Origin: Deltaproteobacteria bacterium
Lineage (GTDB): Bacteria > UBA10199 > JADFYH01
Length of the DNA stretch: 51,867 nucleotides
Direction: 5' to 3'
Assembly (NCBI GenBank): GCA_015233135.1
Contig: JADFYH010000020.1
Span: forward strand, 1-51,867
The notes below the pieces were generated by a model. That model made no database searches. It was not told where the DNA came from and worked only from the letters and a program-made list of their open reading frames with translations. This document shows positions 22,191 through 30,146 of the stretch, piece after piece. A program made the translations under genes and the position numbers. The stretch's first letter is position 1; each line of letters starts with the position of its first letter.

Positions 22191-22859
22191 TCACCCCAAC
22201 ATCGTCTTAAATCTCAGCACTGGCCAGGATCGCCGTTCGGCCAGTCTTGTGAAAGATGCGTCGGGATTCACGAGGTGAGGTTGTCCCACTGCTTCGAGTA
22301 AGGGCAAATCGTGGCGGGTGTCGGCATAGTGGGAACAGTCTTCGAGATTAAGGCCCTGGCTTTTTGCGTAACGCTCGGCCAGCTGGCGTTTGCCTTCCAT
22401 GTAGGCAATGGGGAGATCGAGTTTTTTTTGCAGAATTCCATTTTCAATTTGAGGGCCTATGGAAAAAGAAGTGTTTGCCCCCACAAATTTTTCCAGGGCC
22501 TTAATTACCAGATAGGGGCCTGAAGAGATAAGCACCACCTGGTTTCCCGCATTTTGGTGTTGTTTGATGAGGCCCAGGCCTTCTTGATAAACAAGCTTTT
22601 TCACGTCGCGTTCAAACACCAACTGACCAATGGCCATGATCTCTTCCACGCGAGTTCCTGCCAAATCTTGCAGGGCCACCTCGTACATCTTGGCCACATC
22701 TTTGATAAAAAACACGGCGCTCAAGGCTCGGTAAAGCAGGGCTAGTGGTAATCGTCTTTTTTTAATAATTTTCCGTCGAATAAGTTCCACGCTCGCATAA
22801 TAACCGGTATAGCCATTCACCAGGGTGCCATCGACATCAAAAAAGGCAATCGTTTTCAT
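22191..22859 (-). CDS. HAD-IB family phosphatase
   Basis: This 222-residue SerB-like HAD hydrolase has motif I FFDVDGTLV (residues 7-15), motif II SSGPYLVI (about 112), a motif III Lys in EGKRQLAERYA and motif IV YADTRHDLPLL. Family members act on phosphoserine or lysophosphatidic-type phosphomonoesters; the substrate here is not evident. Motif IV reads DTRHDLP where SDS..DLP is usual. The gene overlaps the preceding 71-residue gene by 4 bp. Confidence 0.9.
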   Translation of the reverse strand: MKTIAFFDVDGTLVNGYTGYYASVELIRRKIIKKRRLPLALLYRALSAVFFIKDVAKMYEVALQDLAGTRVEEIMAIGQLVFERDVKKLVYQEGLGLIKQHQNAGNQVVLISSGPYLVIKALEKFVGANTSFSIGPQIENGILQKKLDLPIAYMEGKRQLAERYAKSQGLNLEDCSHYADTRHDLPLLEAVGQPHLVNPDASFTRLAERRSWPVLRFKTMLG

Positions 22860-23071
22860 AAGCTCCGGAATGCCATTTGGGCAGCCAATAAACCGGCCAA
22901 ATAGCCATCTTCAAAATTAAAACGGGAGGATCGGATGAGTTGAGGAAAATCATGGGCGTTCAGGATATCTTCCCCCGTTAAATGCACCCCGAGTTCATCG
23001 GCCACACGGCGTATTTTTTTTCGTTGAAGGTCTATCATTTCTTCTAAAATTTTATCCGCCTCTTGACTCAT
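22856..23071 (-). CDS. Small hypothetical protein coupled to the HAD phosphatase
   Basis: This is a 71-residue, soluble, helical and charged protein. An N-terminal amphipathic helix (EEMIDLQRKKIRRVADEL) is followed by HLTGEDILNAHDFPQL and a small hydrophobic end (GYLAGLLAAQMAF). I do not recognise the family. The 4-bp overlap with the phosphatase gene (ATGA) argues that it is real and that the two are made together. Confidence 0.6.
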   Translation of the reverse strand: MSQEADKILEEMIDLQRKKIRRVADELGVHLTGEDILNAHDFPQLIRSSRFNFEDGYLAGLLAAQMAFRSL

Positions 23072-23193
23072 CGCGTTATCTCTTTTTTAAATTAAAGCTG
23101 TTAAAAAACATTTTTTTCAGTAGAATTAGCAACCGGGGCTTCTTTGCGGCCGAGAAGCCTGAGAGCAGTTATCAGACACTGAGGAATCAAACA

Positions 23194-23397
23194 ATGGGAA
23201 ATTCAATTTTGAGTAATCCTTTCACTCCTGGGTCTAAAATTACAAACTATGAATCTTTGCTTCATCCCGCTCCTCAAACTCCTCCCCCTACAGATCGCAA
23301 CCCCGATACATTTACGCAAGGCTCCATCATTGGTGTTCAATATCCTCAACCTCAAAGAAGCACGCCAAACCGTCTCTGGGATCCTCGACAAAAGTAA
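23194..23397 (+). CDS. Small Pro-rich hypothetical protein
   Basis: The protein has 67 residues, rich in Pro, Asn, Gln and Thr (APQTPPPTDRNPD), with no membrane segment or signal peptide; it is probably disordered. A GAGG site lies about 9 nt before the ATG, and a GGCTTCT/AGAAGCC hairpin (23137-23159) stands in the leader. Its N-terminus (MGNSILSNPFTPG) resembles in style, not in alignable sequence, the Pro-rich starts of the metallopeptidase and large hypothetical proteins of this window. Function unknown. Confidence 0.5.
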   Translation: MGNSILSNPFTPGSKITNYESLLHPAPQTPPPTDRNPDTFTQGSIIGVQYPQPQRSTPNRLWDPRQK

Positions 23398-23398
23398 T

Positions 23399-23428
23399 TT
23401 GCCTTAATAAAGTTTTTTCTCCTATAAG
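23399..23428 (+). promoter_or_regulatory. Candidate leaderless hpnCD promoter
   Basis: TTGCCT (23399-23404), an 18-bp spacer and TATAAG (23423-23428) lie 6 nt before the ATG. No Shine-Dalgarno site is present. Confidence 0.5.
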
Positions 23429-23434
23429 CCCAGC

Positions 23435-25252
23435 ATGGATTTCATTCTAGGCGCTTACCATCATTGTAAAAAAATTGCCTTGGGGCATTACGAAAATTTT
23501 CCAGTGGGCTCAATGCTCATTCCCAAACCCATGCGCCCTGCCATTTGGGCCATCTATGCCTTTGCCAGAACGGCCGATGATTTTGCGGATGAAGGCTATC
23601 CTCGTGCTTCGGACTTTGCAACCGAAGAAGAATGGCGCGCAGCAATTGATGCGCAAAAGCCAGAGCGTTTGGAGAAATTGGCGGGATGGAGGAAGTTATT
23701 AAAAAATTGTTATGAGAGTGAGGGTTCGACTGAGCTTACCATGTCCGGCTCTTGTCCAATGGGACATGGTGAGCCCGTCGAACCCTCACTCATTTTCATT
23801 GCCCTCCAAGACACGATTGAGCGGCATCAAATCCCCTACGAACTTCTCAACAACCTTCTCATCGCCTTTGAAAGAGATGTGACCGAGCGTCGAAAAGACA
23901 CCTGGGAAGAAGTGCTAGATTATTGTCATTACTCCGCAAACCCGGTGGGACGCTTGGTGCTTTGGGTTTTTGGGTATCGGGATGAAAAACTCTTTGAGCT
24001 TTCCGATGCGATTTGTACTGGATTACAGCTGGCTAATTTTTGGCAGGATATTGAGGTCGATTTGCAAAAAGACAGGGTGTATGTGCCGTTGGATTTTCTA
24101 CCTCACCCTAACCCTCTCCTTACAAAGGAGAGGGAAAGCACCGTTTCTTTGCTCCAAAAACTGGGAACCCTCACCTGGCCCTTTTTCGAAAAAGGCTTTG
24201 ATCTTCCTTTTTTAGTCAAAGGGAGACTGGCCTGGGAACTCAAGCTCACCTGGTTAGGGGGTATAAAAATTTTAGAGAAGGCCTGTGACAATTTGGAGCG
24301 AGAAGGTTTTGGAAGACCCAAAATTGAGAAATCGGATAAAATCTCCTTACTGATAAGAAGTTTTTTTGCTTATAATGAGTGGACTTTGAGGAAATATCGA
24401 GACAATTTCAATCAAGGCCAAGAACTGGCCCAGACGATTACCGCAAAGAGCAAATCCAACTTTGCGGCCTCTTTCTTTTTTTTACGGAAAGATCAACGCC
24501 GTGCGATGGAGGCCCTCTACGCTTTTTCGCGGGAAGTAGATGATGCAGTCGACGAATCGGCCTCTCCTGGCGAGGCTGCCCTAAAATTAAAATTCTGGAG
24601 ACAAGAGTTGGACCTGGCTTACGAAAATAAGGCCACGCATCCGATTCTGCAGGAAATCAGCTGGGCCAAAGATCAATTTCATCTCTCCAAAAAACATTTT
24701 GTAGAACTCCTCGAAGGCGTCGAACACGATCTGCACAAAAATCGCTACGAAAACTTAAAGCAGTTGCTGGAATATACCTATGGAGTGGCCTCCACCGTGG
24801 GTCTGCTGTGCATGCGCATTTTTGAAGTGGAAGGAGAAAGTGCCGAAAAGGCAGCCGTTCTTTTGGGTCGCGCGCTGCAGTTCACCAATATTTTAAGGGA
24901 TATCCGCAGCGATGCCATCCTGGGCCGGATTTATCTGCCTCTCAGCGATTTGAAACATTTTTCACTGAGCGAGCAAGATGTGCTTCAGGGCCGTCCTTCA
25001 GTACGTATGGATTCGCTGATGTATTATGAAATTGGCCAAACTGAAGCCATTTATTCGGAGGCCTTTGATCTTCTGAAAGAACTTCCTCGAAGAAAGGTAC
25101 TAGCGGCCTGGATGATGGGAAGAATTTATTATCGTATCCTCAAAGAAATCAAAAAACATCCTCGCCTTCCACTTCAACAAAAAGTGTCCCTTTCCAGGTG
25201 GGCCAAAATTCGAGTTCTAGTGTCCGAAGTCCTCAGGAGTTTTTTCTCGTGA
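23435..25252 (+). CDS. hpnCD: Fused HpnC-HpnD squalene-forming prenyltransferase
   Basis: The 605-residue protein joins two trans-isoprenyl diphosphate synthase folds. HpnC-like residues about 1-320 carry RTADDFADE and NFWQDIEVDLQKDRVYVP. HpnD-like residues about 325-605 carry REVDDAVDE and NILRDIRSDAILGRIYLP. In the HpnCDE route HpnD makes presqualene diphosphate from farnesyl diphosphate, HpnC turns it into hydroxysqualene and HpnE reduces that to squalene. Two repeats are translated in the HpnC half, at residues about 95-119 (a 30-bp-arm palindrome) and about 222-235 (LPHPNPLLTKERE). hpnE overlaps the stop (GTGA). No cyclase gene is in the window. Confidence 0.92.
   Translation: MDFILGAYHHCKKIALGHYENFPVGSMLIPKPMRPAIWAIYAFARTADDFADEGYPRASDFATEEEWRAAIDAQKPERLEKLAGWRKLLKNCYESEGSTELTMSGSCPMGHGEPVEPSLIFIALQDTIERHQIPYELLNNLLIAFERDVTERRKDTWEEVLDYCHYSANPVGRLVLWVFGYRDEKLFELSDAICTGLQLANFWQDIEVDLQKDRVYVPLDFLPHPNPLLTKERESTVSLLQKLGTLTWPFFEKGFDLPFLVKGRLAWELKLTWLGGIKILEKACDNLEREGFGRPKIEKSDKISLLIRSFFAYNEWTLRKYRDNFNQGQELAQTITAKSKSNFAASFFFLRKDQRRAMEALYAFSREVDDAVDESASPGEAALKLKFWRQELDLAYENKATHPILQEISWAKDQFHLSKKHFVELLEGVEHDLHKNRYENLKQLLEYTYGVASTVGLLCMRIFEVEGESAEKAAVLLGRALQFTNILRDIRSDAILGRIYLPLSDLKHFSLSEQDVLQGRPSVRMDSLMYYEIGQTEAIYSEAFDLLKELPRRKVLAAWMMGRIYYRILKEIKKHPRLPLQQKVSLSRWAKIRVLVSEVLRSFFS
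23717..23790. repeat. Long-armed palindromic repeat inside hpnCD
   Basis: The roughly 30-bp arms 23717-23746 and 23761-23790 are near-perfect complements (AGTGAGGGTTCGAC at the outer end, CCATGTCC near the loop). The repeat is read in frame and gives a GHGEPVEPS-type peptide. Confidence 0.88.
24103..24134. repeat. CCCTCTCC-type hairpin repeat inside hpnCD
   Basis: CCCTCTCCTT (24112-24121) pairs with AAGGAGAGGG (24125-24134). The flanking CTCACCCTAA belongs to the same family as the bioF insertion and codes for PHPNPLLTKERE. Confidence 0.85.
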
Positions 25253-26619
25253 AATCCATCGCCATCTTAGGGGGAGGCCTGGCCGGACTTTCCGCCGCCG
25301 TGTATTTGGTGGAGGCAGGATTTCAGGTAAGGCTTTTCGAAGCCAGACCCGTCTTGGGTGGCCGGGCTTATTCGGTGATGGATTCCAAAACGGGCGACGT
25401 GATGGATAACGGGCAACACCTGATGATGGGCTGTTATCACCACACCTTCGATTTCCTGAAAAAAATTGGCCGCGAGACCCCTCTACAAACCCAGGTAAAA
25501 ATGGAAGTGCCTTTGGTGGAACGCGGAGGGAAAATTCATCGATTAAAAGCCAGCGATCTCCCTTCTCCTCTGCACTTGGTGTCTGCACTTTTTTCTTACT
25601 CAGGTTTTTCTCTCAAAGAAAAATTCAACCTTGCTTTATTTCTCAACAAACTCAGACGAAGCTCTGTGGCGGAATTGAAGGCCTTGGATTCACTCTCCTG
25701 TGCCGAATGGTTGAAAGATTTAGATCGAACAATTCTCAAAAATTTTCTAGAACCCCTAATTCTCGCCACCCTCAATGAAAGCCCCGAAAAGGCCTCGGCC
25801 AAACTACTTGCCACCGTTTTTCTGGAAGCCCTGCTCAAAGGAAAAGAAGAATCCAAAATGGTGACTTCGACGGTGGGACTATCGGATTTGTACACGAACG
25901 CCGCTCAGAAATTTATTGAAGATCGTGGGGGAAAGATTTTTACTCGTTGTGGCATTTCCTCCCTCTCCCCTTGGGGGAGAGGGCAGGGTGAGGGGCCCAA
26001 TCAAATTGAAAAACTTATCTTAGATAATGGAGAAGAAATCATCGCCGATTTCTATCTCTCCACTCTCCCCGCAAACGCCCTTTGGAAAATCCTCCCAGAC
26101 GCTCTCAAACAACAGGCTTATTTTTCTAAACTGGATGAGGTTCAATACTCGGCCATCTACAATATCAACCTTTGGTACGAAAAACCCTGGTTCTCGGAAT
26201 TTTTTGCAGGATTGTTGGGCAGCCCTATTCATTGGGTTTTTAATAAAGGCAGACTTTTACATGCAGAAGATATTCCCAAAACTCAGTACCTCTCATTGAC
26301 TATTAGTGCGGCGAATTTTCTAAAGAATTTGAATTCCCAAGAATTACTTGCTTTAGCTTTAAAAGAACTAGGCGATTTTTTCCCCCAATCTAAAAATATA
26401 AAACCCGTTCACCATCGCATTCTCAAAGAACTTCAAGCCACTCCCAGTTTTGGACCCGGTTCCGAGAGGCTGAGACCCGAAGCGACAACGCCTCTCCACA
26501 ATTTCTTCCTAGCAGGAGATTGGACAAGCACGGGTTTACCCGCGACAATTGAGGGTGCCGTCAAAAGTGGAAAAATGGCGGCTATTGAGCTAAAAGGGCT
26601 GTTAAATTGTGTGAGATGA
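25249..26619 (+). CDS. hpnE: Hydroxysqualene dehydroxylase (HpnE-like FAD amine-oxidase fold)
   Basis: The GTG at 25249 is chosen because it overlaps the hpnCD stop (GTGA) and begins right at the dinucleotide motif; an upstream frame from 25198 has no family support. The product is about 456 residues. The FAD-binding motif is AILGGGLAGLSAAVYL, followed by FEARPVLGGRAY, MDNGQHLMMGCY and the C-terminal FAD motif FFLAGDWTSTGLPATIEGAVKSG. It reduces hydroxysqualene to squalene. A hairpin repeat at 25961-25983 adds about 14 residues (SLSPWGRGQGEG) near residue 240. Confidence 0.92.
   Translation: MKSIAILGGGLAGLSAAVYLVEAGFQVRLFEARPVLGGRAYSVMDSKTGDVMDNGQHLMMGCYHHTFDFLKKIGRETPLQTQVKMEVPLVERGGKIHRLKASDLPSPLHLVSALFSYSGFSLKEKFNLALFLNKLRRSSVAELKALDSLSCAEWLKDLDRTILKNFLEPLILATLNESPEKASAKLLATVFLEALLKGKEESKMVTSTVGLSDLYTNAAQKFIEDRGGKIFTRCGISSLSPWGRGQGEGPNQIEKLILDNGEEIIADFYLSTLPANALWKILPDALKQQAYFSKLDEVQYSAIYNINLWYEKPWFSEFFAGLLGSPIHWVFNKGRLLHAEDIPKTQYLSLTISAANFLKNLNSQELLALALKELGDFFPQSKNIKPVHHRILKELQATPSFGPGSERLRPEATTPLHNFFLAGDWTSTGLPATIEGAVKSGKMAAIELKGLLNCVR
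25961..25983. repeat. CCCTCTCC-type hairpin repeat inside hpnE
   Basis: CCCTCTCCCC (25961-25970) pairs perfectly with GGGGAGAGGG (25974-25983), followed by CAGGGTGAGGGG as in the bioF copy. It is in frame. Confidence 0.85.
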
Positions 26620-26660
26620 GTTAATGGCCTGGATCAAATCACTCCTCATGGGGACTTCGT

Positions 26661-27806
26661 ATGAATGAAAAAGAAGATCTGATTTATTCCTTGAAGATTG
26701 AAGAGGCGCAGCGAGCGAAAAAAAAAGCGGGCCTCTCCAAGAAGCAAAAAGTGGCATTGGTTCTCAGCATTGCTTTGGCTCTTTTTCTATTATTTTTTCT
26801 TCGCCAATGGAATCAGGCCCCTGGGGTAGAAGTCATTCGCTCCGAAATTGTGCAAGAGGGTTTGCCAGATATTCTACTCACAGCAGGAGGCTATGTCGAA
26901 GCAGATAGCACCATTCTGGTCTCCAGCCAGATCAACGGAAAAATCAAAACTATTTTTTCAGAGGAAGGAAAATGGGTGAAAAAAGGGGAAGTGCTGGCTG
27001 AGATTGAAGAGGATGATTATCGCTCGAAATACAATCTGGCCCAGGCCGAGTTCAATTTGGCCGCGGCAACTTTAAATCGAAAGAAAAACCTCTATCAGGC
27101 CGGTGTGATTTCCCGCGCCGAATACGATGAAGCACTGAAGACTTTTTCTGTCACTGAAGCTTCCTTCAAAAGCGCGGAATATTTTTTGGGCAACACCCAA
27201 GTGCGGGCCCCCATCGAAGGCACCATTATCAAAAAAGAAAAGGAGCCCGGAGAATTTTTGCTGCCAGGGATTACCTCCGAAGGAGTTCCTGGAACGGCGC
27301 TTTTTAAACTGGCCGACCTGCGCGTCATGAATGTGGAGATGGATATTTTGGAATCCGATTTGCCTAAAGTGGTCTTAGACGGCCCTGCCATGGCCTTTCC
27401 CGATGCCCTGCCGGATCAATCTTACAAGGCCAAGGTATTTTATATCGCCCCCAAGGCCGACAAACAAAAAAGTATCGTGCAGGTGAAAGTGAGGATAGAA
27501 AATCCGGGCCATCTTTTGAAACCCGAGATGAGTGCCCGAGTCTATCTTCTAAAGAATTTTCCCAGCCAGAGCGTGGAGCGTCGAGTAAAAATCCCCGAGT
27601 CTGCCCTGCTCAAAAGAGGAACTCAGACAATCGTTTTTATTTTACAAAAGGATGTGTTGAAGGAAAAACAGGTGAAGGTCAGTAGCGTTGAAAACGGCTT
27701 TGCAAAAATTGCGGAAGGTCTGCTGGGGGATGAGTCGGTAGTAGTCAATCCCAAAGAACGATTTCAGGAGGGGATGAAGGTCGTGGTGAAAGTAAGTTCA
27801 AAATGA
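26661..27806 (+). CDS. MacA/HlyD-type periplasmic adaptor
   Basis: The 381-residue protein has one N-terminal membrane helix (residues about 28-46), then a membrane-fusion protein. The first half-lipoyl segment is near VSSQINGKIKTIFSEEGKWVKKGEVLAEIE, with key residues GKI.....G..VKKGEVLAEI. An alpha-hairpin (about residues 115-170) and the second half-lipoyl QVRAPIEGTIIKKEKEPGEF follow, then beta-barrel and membrane-proximal domains. It would link an ABC exporter of the MacB type to an outer-membrane channel. Its stop overlaps the ATPase start by 4 bp. No outer-membrane factor is nearby. Confidence 0.9.
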   Translation: MNEKEDLIYSLKIEEAQRAKKKAGLSKKQKVALVLSIALALFLLFFLRQWNQAPGVEVIRSEIVQEGLPDILLTAGGYVEADSTILVSSQINGKIKTIFSEEGKWVKKGEVLAEIEEDDYRSKYNLAQAEFNLAAATLNRKKNLYQAGVISRAEYDEALKTFSVTEASFKSAEYFLGNTQVRAPIEGTIIKKEKEPGEFLLPGITSEGVPGTALFKLADLRVMNVEMDILESDLPKVVLDGPAMAFPDALPDQSYKAKVFYIAPKADKQKSIVQVKVRIENPGHLLKPEMSARVYLLKNFPSQSVERRVKIPESALLKRGTQTIVFILQKDVLKEKQVKVSSVENGFAKIAEGLLGDESVVVNPKERFQEGMKVVVKVSSK

Positions 27807-28498
27807 AACCCTTAATCGAAATCAAAAATCTGAAAAAAAGTTTTTCTCGCGAGGCCGGAGCTGAGGACAGCGAGGAAGTCGTATTGCATCAAATTGATTT
27901 GAATATCCATGAGGGGGAATTCACCGCCTTGATGGGTCCTTCGGGTTCGGGGAAAACCACTCTGCTCAATATCATTGCGGGCATCGATGAGGCTACGTCT
28001 GGCGAGTTGTTGATTCAGGGGAAAAATATTTCCAGACTCAGCGAAGAAGAAAAAGATTTTTGGCGCAACAACACCATCGGCTATATTTATCAGCAATACA
28101 ACTTATTGCCGGTTTTAAATGCGCGTGAAAACGTGGAGCTGCCCTTGCTGCTCACTCAGCTCTCTGCCCGAGAACGAAGAGCGCATGCGATCTCGGCACT
28201 TACCTTGGTGGGATTGGAAGACCGTTTAGAACATCTGCCCAAGCAACTGTCCGGTGGGCAGCAACAGCGGGTTGCCATGGCACGGGCCATTGTGACCGAC
28301 CCGGCCATTATTTTGGCGGACGAACCGACGGGCGCCCTGGATGCCCACTCTTCTACCGAGGTGCTGGAGTTGATGAAATTTTTAAATGAAAAACTTAAAA
28401 AAACTTTTGTGTTGGTGACCCACGATCCCAAAGCCGCTTCTTATTGCCGTCGGCGGGTGCACCTTGAAAAAGGGGTATTGGTGGAGGATGTGAGTTGA
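27803..28498 (+). CDS. MacB/LolD-type ABC ATPase
   Basis: The 231-residue protein has Walker [13 protein letters not shown]-loop [10 protein letters not shown], signature [15 protein letters not shown], Walker [13 protein letters not shown] and switch His in [10 protein letters not shown]. The FQ.FNLLP-type Q-loop and the insert after Walker A mark the MacB/LolD/FtsE family. It powers the permease encoded directly downstream (4-bp overlap with its TTG start). Confidence 0.95.
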   Translation: MKPLIEIKNLKKSFSREAGAEDSEEVVLHQIDLNIHEGEFTALMGPSGSGKTTLLNIIAGIDEATSGELLIQGKNISRLSEEEKDFWRNNTIGYIYQQYNLLPVLNARENVELPLLLTQLSARERRAHAISALTLVGLEDRLEHLPKQLSGGQQQRVAMARAIVTDPAIILADEPTGALDAHSSTEVLELMKFLNEKLKKTFVLVTHDPKAASYCRRRVHLEKGVLVEDVS

Positions 28499-29148
28499 AC
28501 TTTTTCACCCTGATCCTTCGCAATCTCTTTCGCAACAAGCGGCGCAGCCTGCTCACTTTGTTGGGGATCGTGATCAGCTTTTTTCTCTTTGTTTCTATTT
28601 TTACCTTACTCGAGGCCTTTAACAGCAAGTTGAAGAGCGAGGCGGCTCAGGTGAATCTTTTTTTTAGACCCACCTACATGAGCAACTTTATTGATGGGCA
28701 ACTTCCTGAGGCCTTTATTCACAAGCTTAAAAACATTCCCTTCATCCGATATATTGCCCCCTACAAGATTTATTTAGGCACCGGCCGATCTTCTGAAAAA
28801 AATGTGTTTGTGCTGGGGAGTTATGTGGATCAAATTTATCACATGAGGAATCTTGAAGGAGTCGATCCCCTTCAAATGGATCAGATGCTGAGCGAGCGAA
28901 AGGCCGCCCTCGTCGGGATAGACCTGATGAAGGAAAACGAATGGAAACTGGGAGACGAAGTCATTTTGAAGGGGCTTCGAAGTCTTCCCGATCTTCCAAT
29001 CCATATTGTCGGGGTTCCCCAGGGGAGATCCGACCTTAATGGGGGCATCTTAGTCCACTATGATTATTTGAAAGACCTCATGAAAGATGGGGGATTTTTA
29101 GTATCTTACTTTTTCGTGTCGAGGCGCCTTATCAAGTGCCTTGGGTGA
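28495..29148 (+). CDS. N-terminal part of the MacB-type permease
   Basis: This 217-codon piece covers the first membrane helix and most of the periplasmic domain (GVDPLQMDQMLSERKAALVGIDL is MacB-like, key residues ERKAALVG). The last ten codons after the T5 tract are out of frame. Confidence 0.7.
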   Translation: MNFFTLILRNLFRNKRRSLLTLLGIVISFFLFVSIFTLLEAFNSKLKSEAAQVNLFFRPTYMSNFIDGQLPEAFIHKLKNIPFIRYIAPYKIYLGTGRSSEKNVFVLGSYVDQIYHMRNLEGVDPLQMDQMLSERKAALVGIDLMKENEWKLGDEVILKGLRSLPDLPIHIVGVPQGRSDLNGGILVHYDYLKDLMKDGGFLVSYFFVSRRLIKCLG

Positions 29149-29654
29149 CTCAGATCATAGAAGAACGTTTTCAAAATTCCTCTCCCCCGGTGGAGGCGGT
29201 CAGTGAAAAAGGTTTTGTAGAAAGTATTCTGAGTGAACTTTCGGCGATTAGCGAGGCCATCAAAATTATCGCGTGGGTCACCTTGCTGGCCACCTTGCTG
29301 GTGGTAGGAAATACCATGGCCATGAGTATTCGTGAACGGTCCACGGAGCAGGGGGTGCTGCGTACCCTGGGTTTTTCGAAATGGGCCATCTTTCGTTTGT
29401 ATCTCAGCGAATCGATGGCCTTGTCTTTCTTTGGAGCACTGTTAGGGGCAATATCGGCCTGTCTGCTTTTTACCTTCATTCCCATGGCTATTCCCGGAGG
29501 GCAGGGCCGTCCTGGCTTGGCGATTGGGCCTTACTGGAGTTTGTTAAAAACAGTGGTACTGCTGGCTTTGCTGATGGGGATCTTGAGTGGTTTTCCTCCT
29601 GCTTTTTTTTCGATGAGACGAAAGATAACCGATACTTTAAGGTTTTTGGCGTAG
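29136..29654 (+). CDS. C-terminal part of the MacB-type permease
   Basis: This 172-codon piece has the FtsX-like core: AWVTLLATLLVVGNTMAMSI, RERSTEQGVLRTLGFS (the conserved coupling segment) and two further helices. The frame is open upstream to about 29110, and no start signal precedes it, so it belongs to the preceding piece. Confidence 0.7.
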   Translation: MPWVTQIIEERFQNSSPPVEAVSEKGFVESILSELSAISEAIKIIAWVTLLATLLVVGNTMAMSIRERSTEQGVLRTLGFSKWAIFRLYLSESMALSFFGALLGAISACLLFTFIPMAIPGGQGRPGLAIGPYWSLLKTVVLLALLMGILSGFPPAFFSMRRKITDTLRFLA

Positions 29655-29677
29655 GTTCTTAGGTGAGAGGAATAATC

Positions 29678-29706
29678 TTGCACATCTTGCGGATCATTCA
29701 TAAACT
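29678..29706 (+). promoter_or_regulatory. Candidate leaderless promoter of the ferredoxin gene
   Basis: TTGCAC (29678-29683), a 17-bp spacer and TAAACT (29701-29706) lie 6 nt before the ATG at 29713. It opens a new transcription unit after the exporter genes. Confidence 0.45.
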
Positions 29707-29712
29707 TTTTTG

Positions 29713-30126
29713 ATGAAAAGCCGATATCATTTACATCGAAAGATGATTTCAGGGTTGAACTTGGCTTGTTTTTTTTTATTACATCTGTTGCGAAGAATTT
29801 TTCTTCGTTCGGGAGGGATTCAGCGCTTCCAAAAAAATTATCTTGAAGTTAAAATTTTAAGTCTCGAAGACAAAAAAATGTTTCAGGGTTTGGGACGCTG
29901 CACCGCTTGTGGCGATTGTGACAAGATCTGCCCGGCCTTGAAACAGAAAAATGAGATTCATTTTTTAGGCCCCATGGCGGTGCCTTTAAGTTATGCCCGC
30001 TCGCTTTATTTTCTAGATAAGGTGCAGATTCCTTGGGATATTTGTAAGGATTGTGGGGAATGTGAAAAAGTGTGTCCGGAAAATGTGCCCTTGAATAGGG
30101 CTTTGAAATGGCTAGTGTCGAAGTGA
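29713..30126 (+). CDS. Two-cluster [4Fe-4S] ferredoxin-like protein
   Basis: The product is 137 residues from the ATG at 29713, favoured over a TTG at 29710 by promoter spacing. The N-terminal 40 residues are basic and hydrophobic and could sit at the membrane. Two cluster motifs follow, CTACGDCDKICP (near residue 68) and CKDCGECEKVCP (near residue 112), separated by about 30 residues. The spacing resembles the bicluster domains of HdrC/GlcF/LldE-type proteins. The gene precedes the AGPS-like/GlcE/GlcF set, so it may carry electrons from those flavoproteins. Confidence 0.82.
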   Translation: MKSRYHLHRKMISGLNLACFFLLHLLRRIFLRSGGIQRFQKNYLEVKILSLEDKKMFQGLGRCTACGDCDKICPALKQKNEIHFLGPMAVPLSYARSLYFLDKVQIPWDICKDCGECEKVCPENVPLNRALKWLVSK

Positions 30127-30146
30127 GTGAATAGGAAATTAAGAAT

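Larger units (their letters stand above)
28495..29654 (+). pseudogene. MacB-type permease gene with one frameshift
   Basis: The joined product is about 386 residues with an N-terminal membrane helix (LLTLLGIVISFFLFVSIF), a periplasmic MacB-PCD-like domain and three C-terminal helices of the FtsX fold. The frame breaks at a T5 tract (29110-29114). Adding one T continues VSYFFRVEAPYQVPWVTQ into the second frame. The start is a TTG overlapping the ATPase stop. The cause is either a homopolymer sequencing or assembly error, or a true or phase-variable mutation; the sequence alone cannot decide. Confidence 0.8.

Noticed and set aside
23130-23193. Possible riboswitch (a CTGAGA word near a hairpin) before the 67-residue gene
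   Set aside because: Only one short word resembles a TPP element; the second conserved helix and the gene context are missing.
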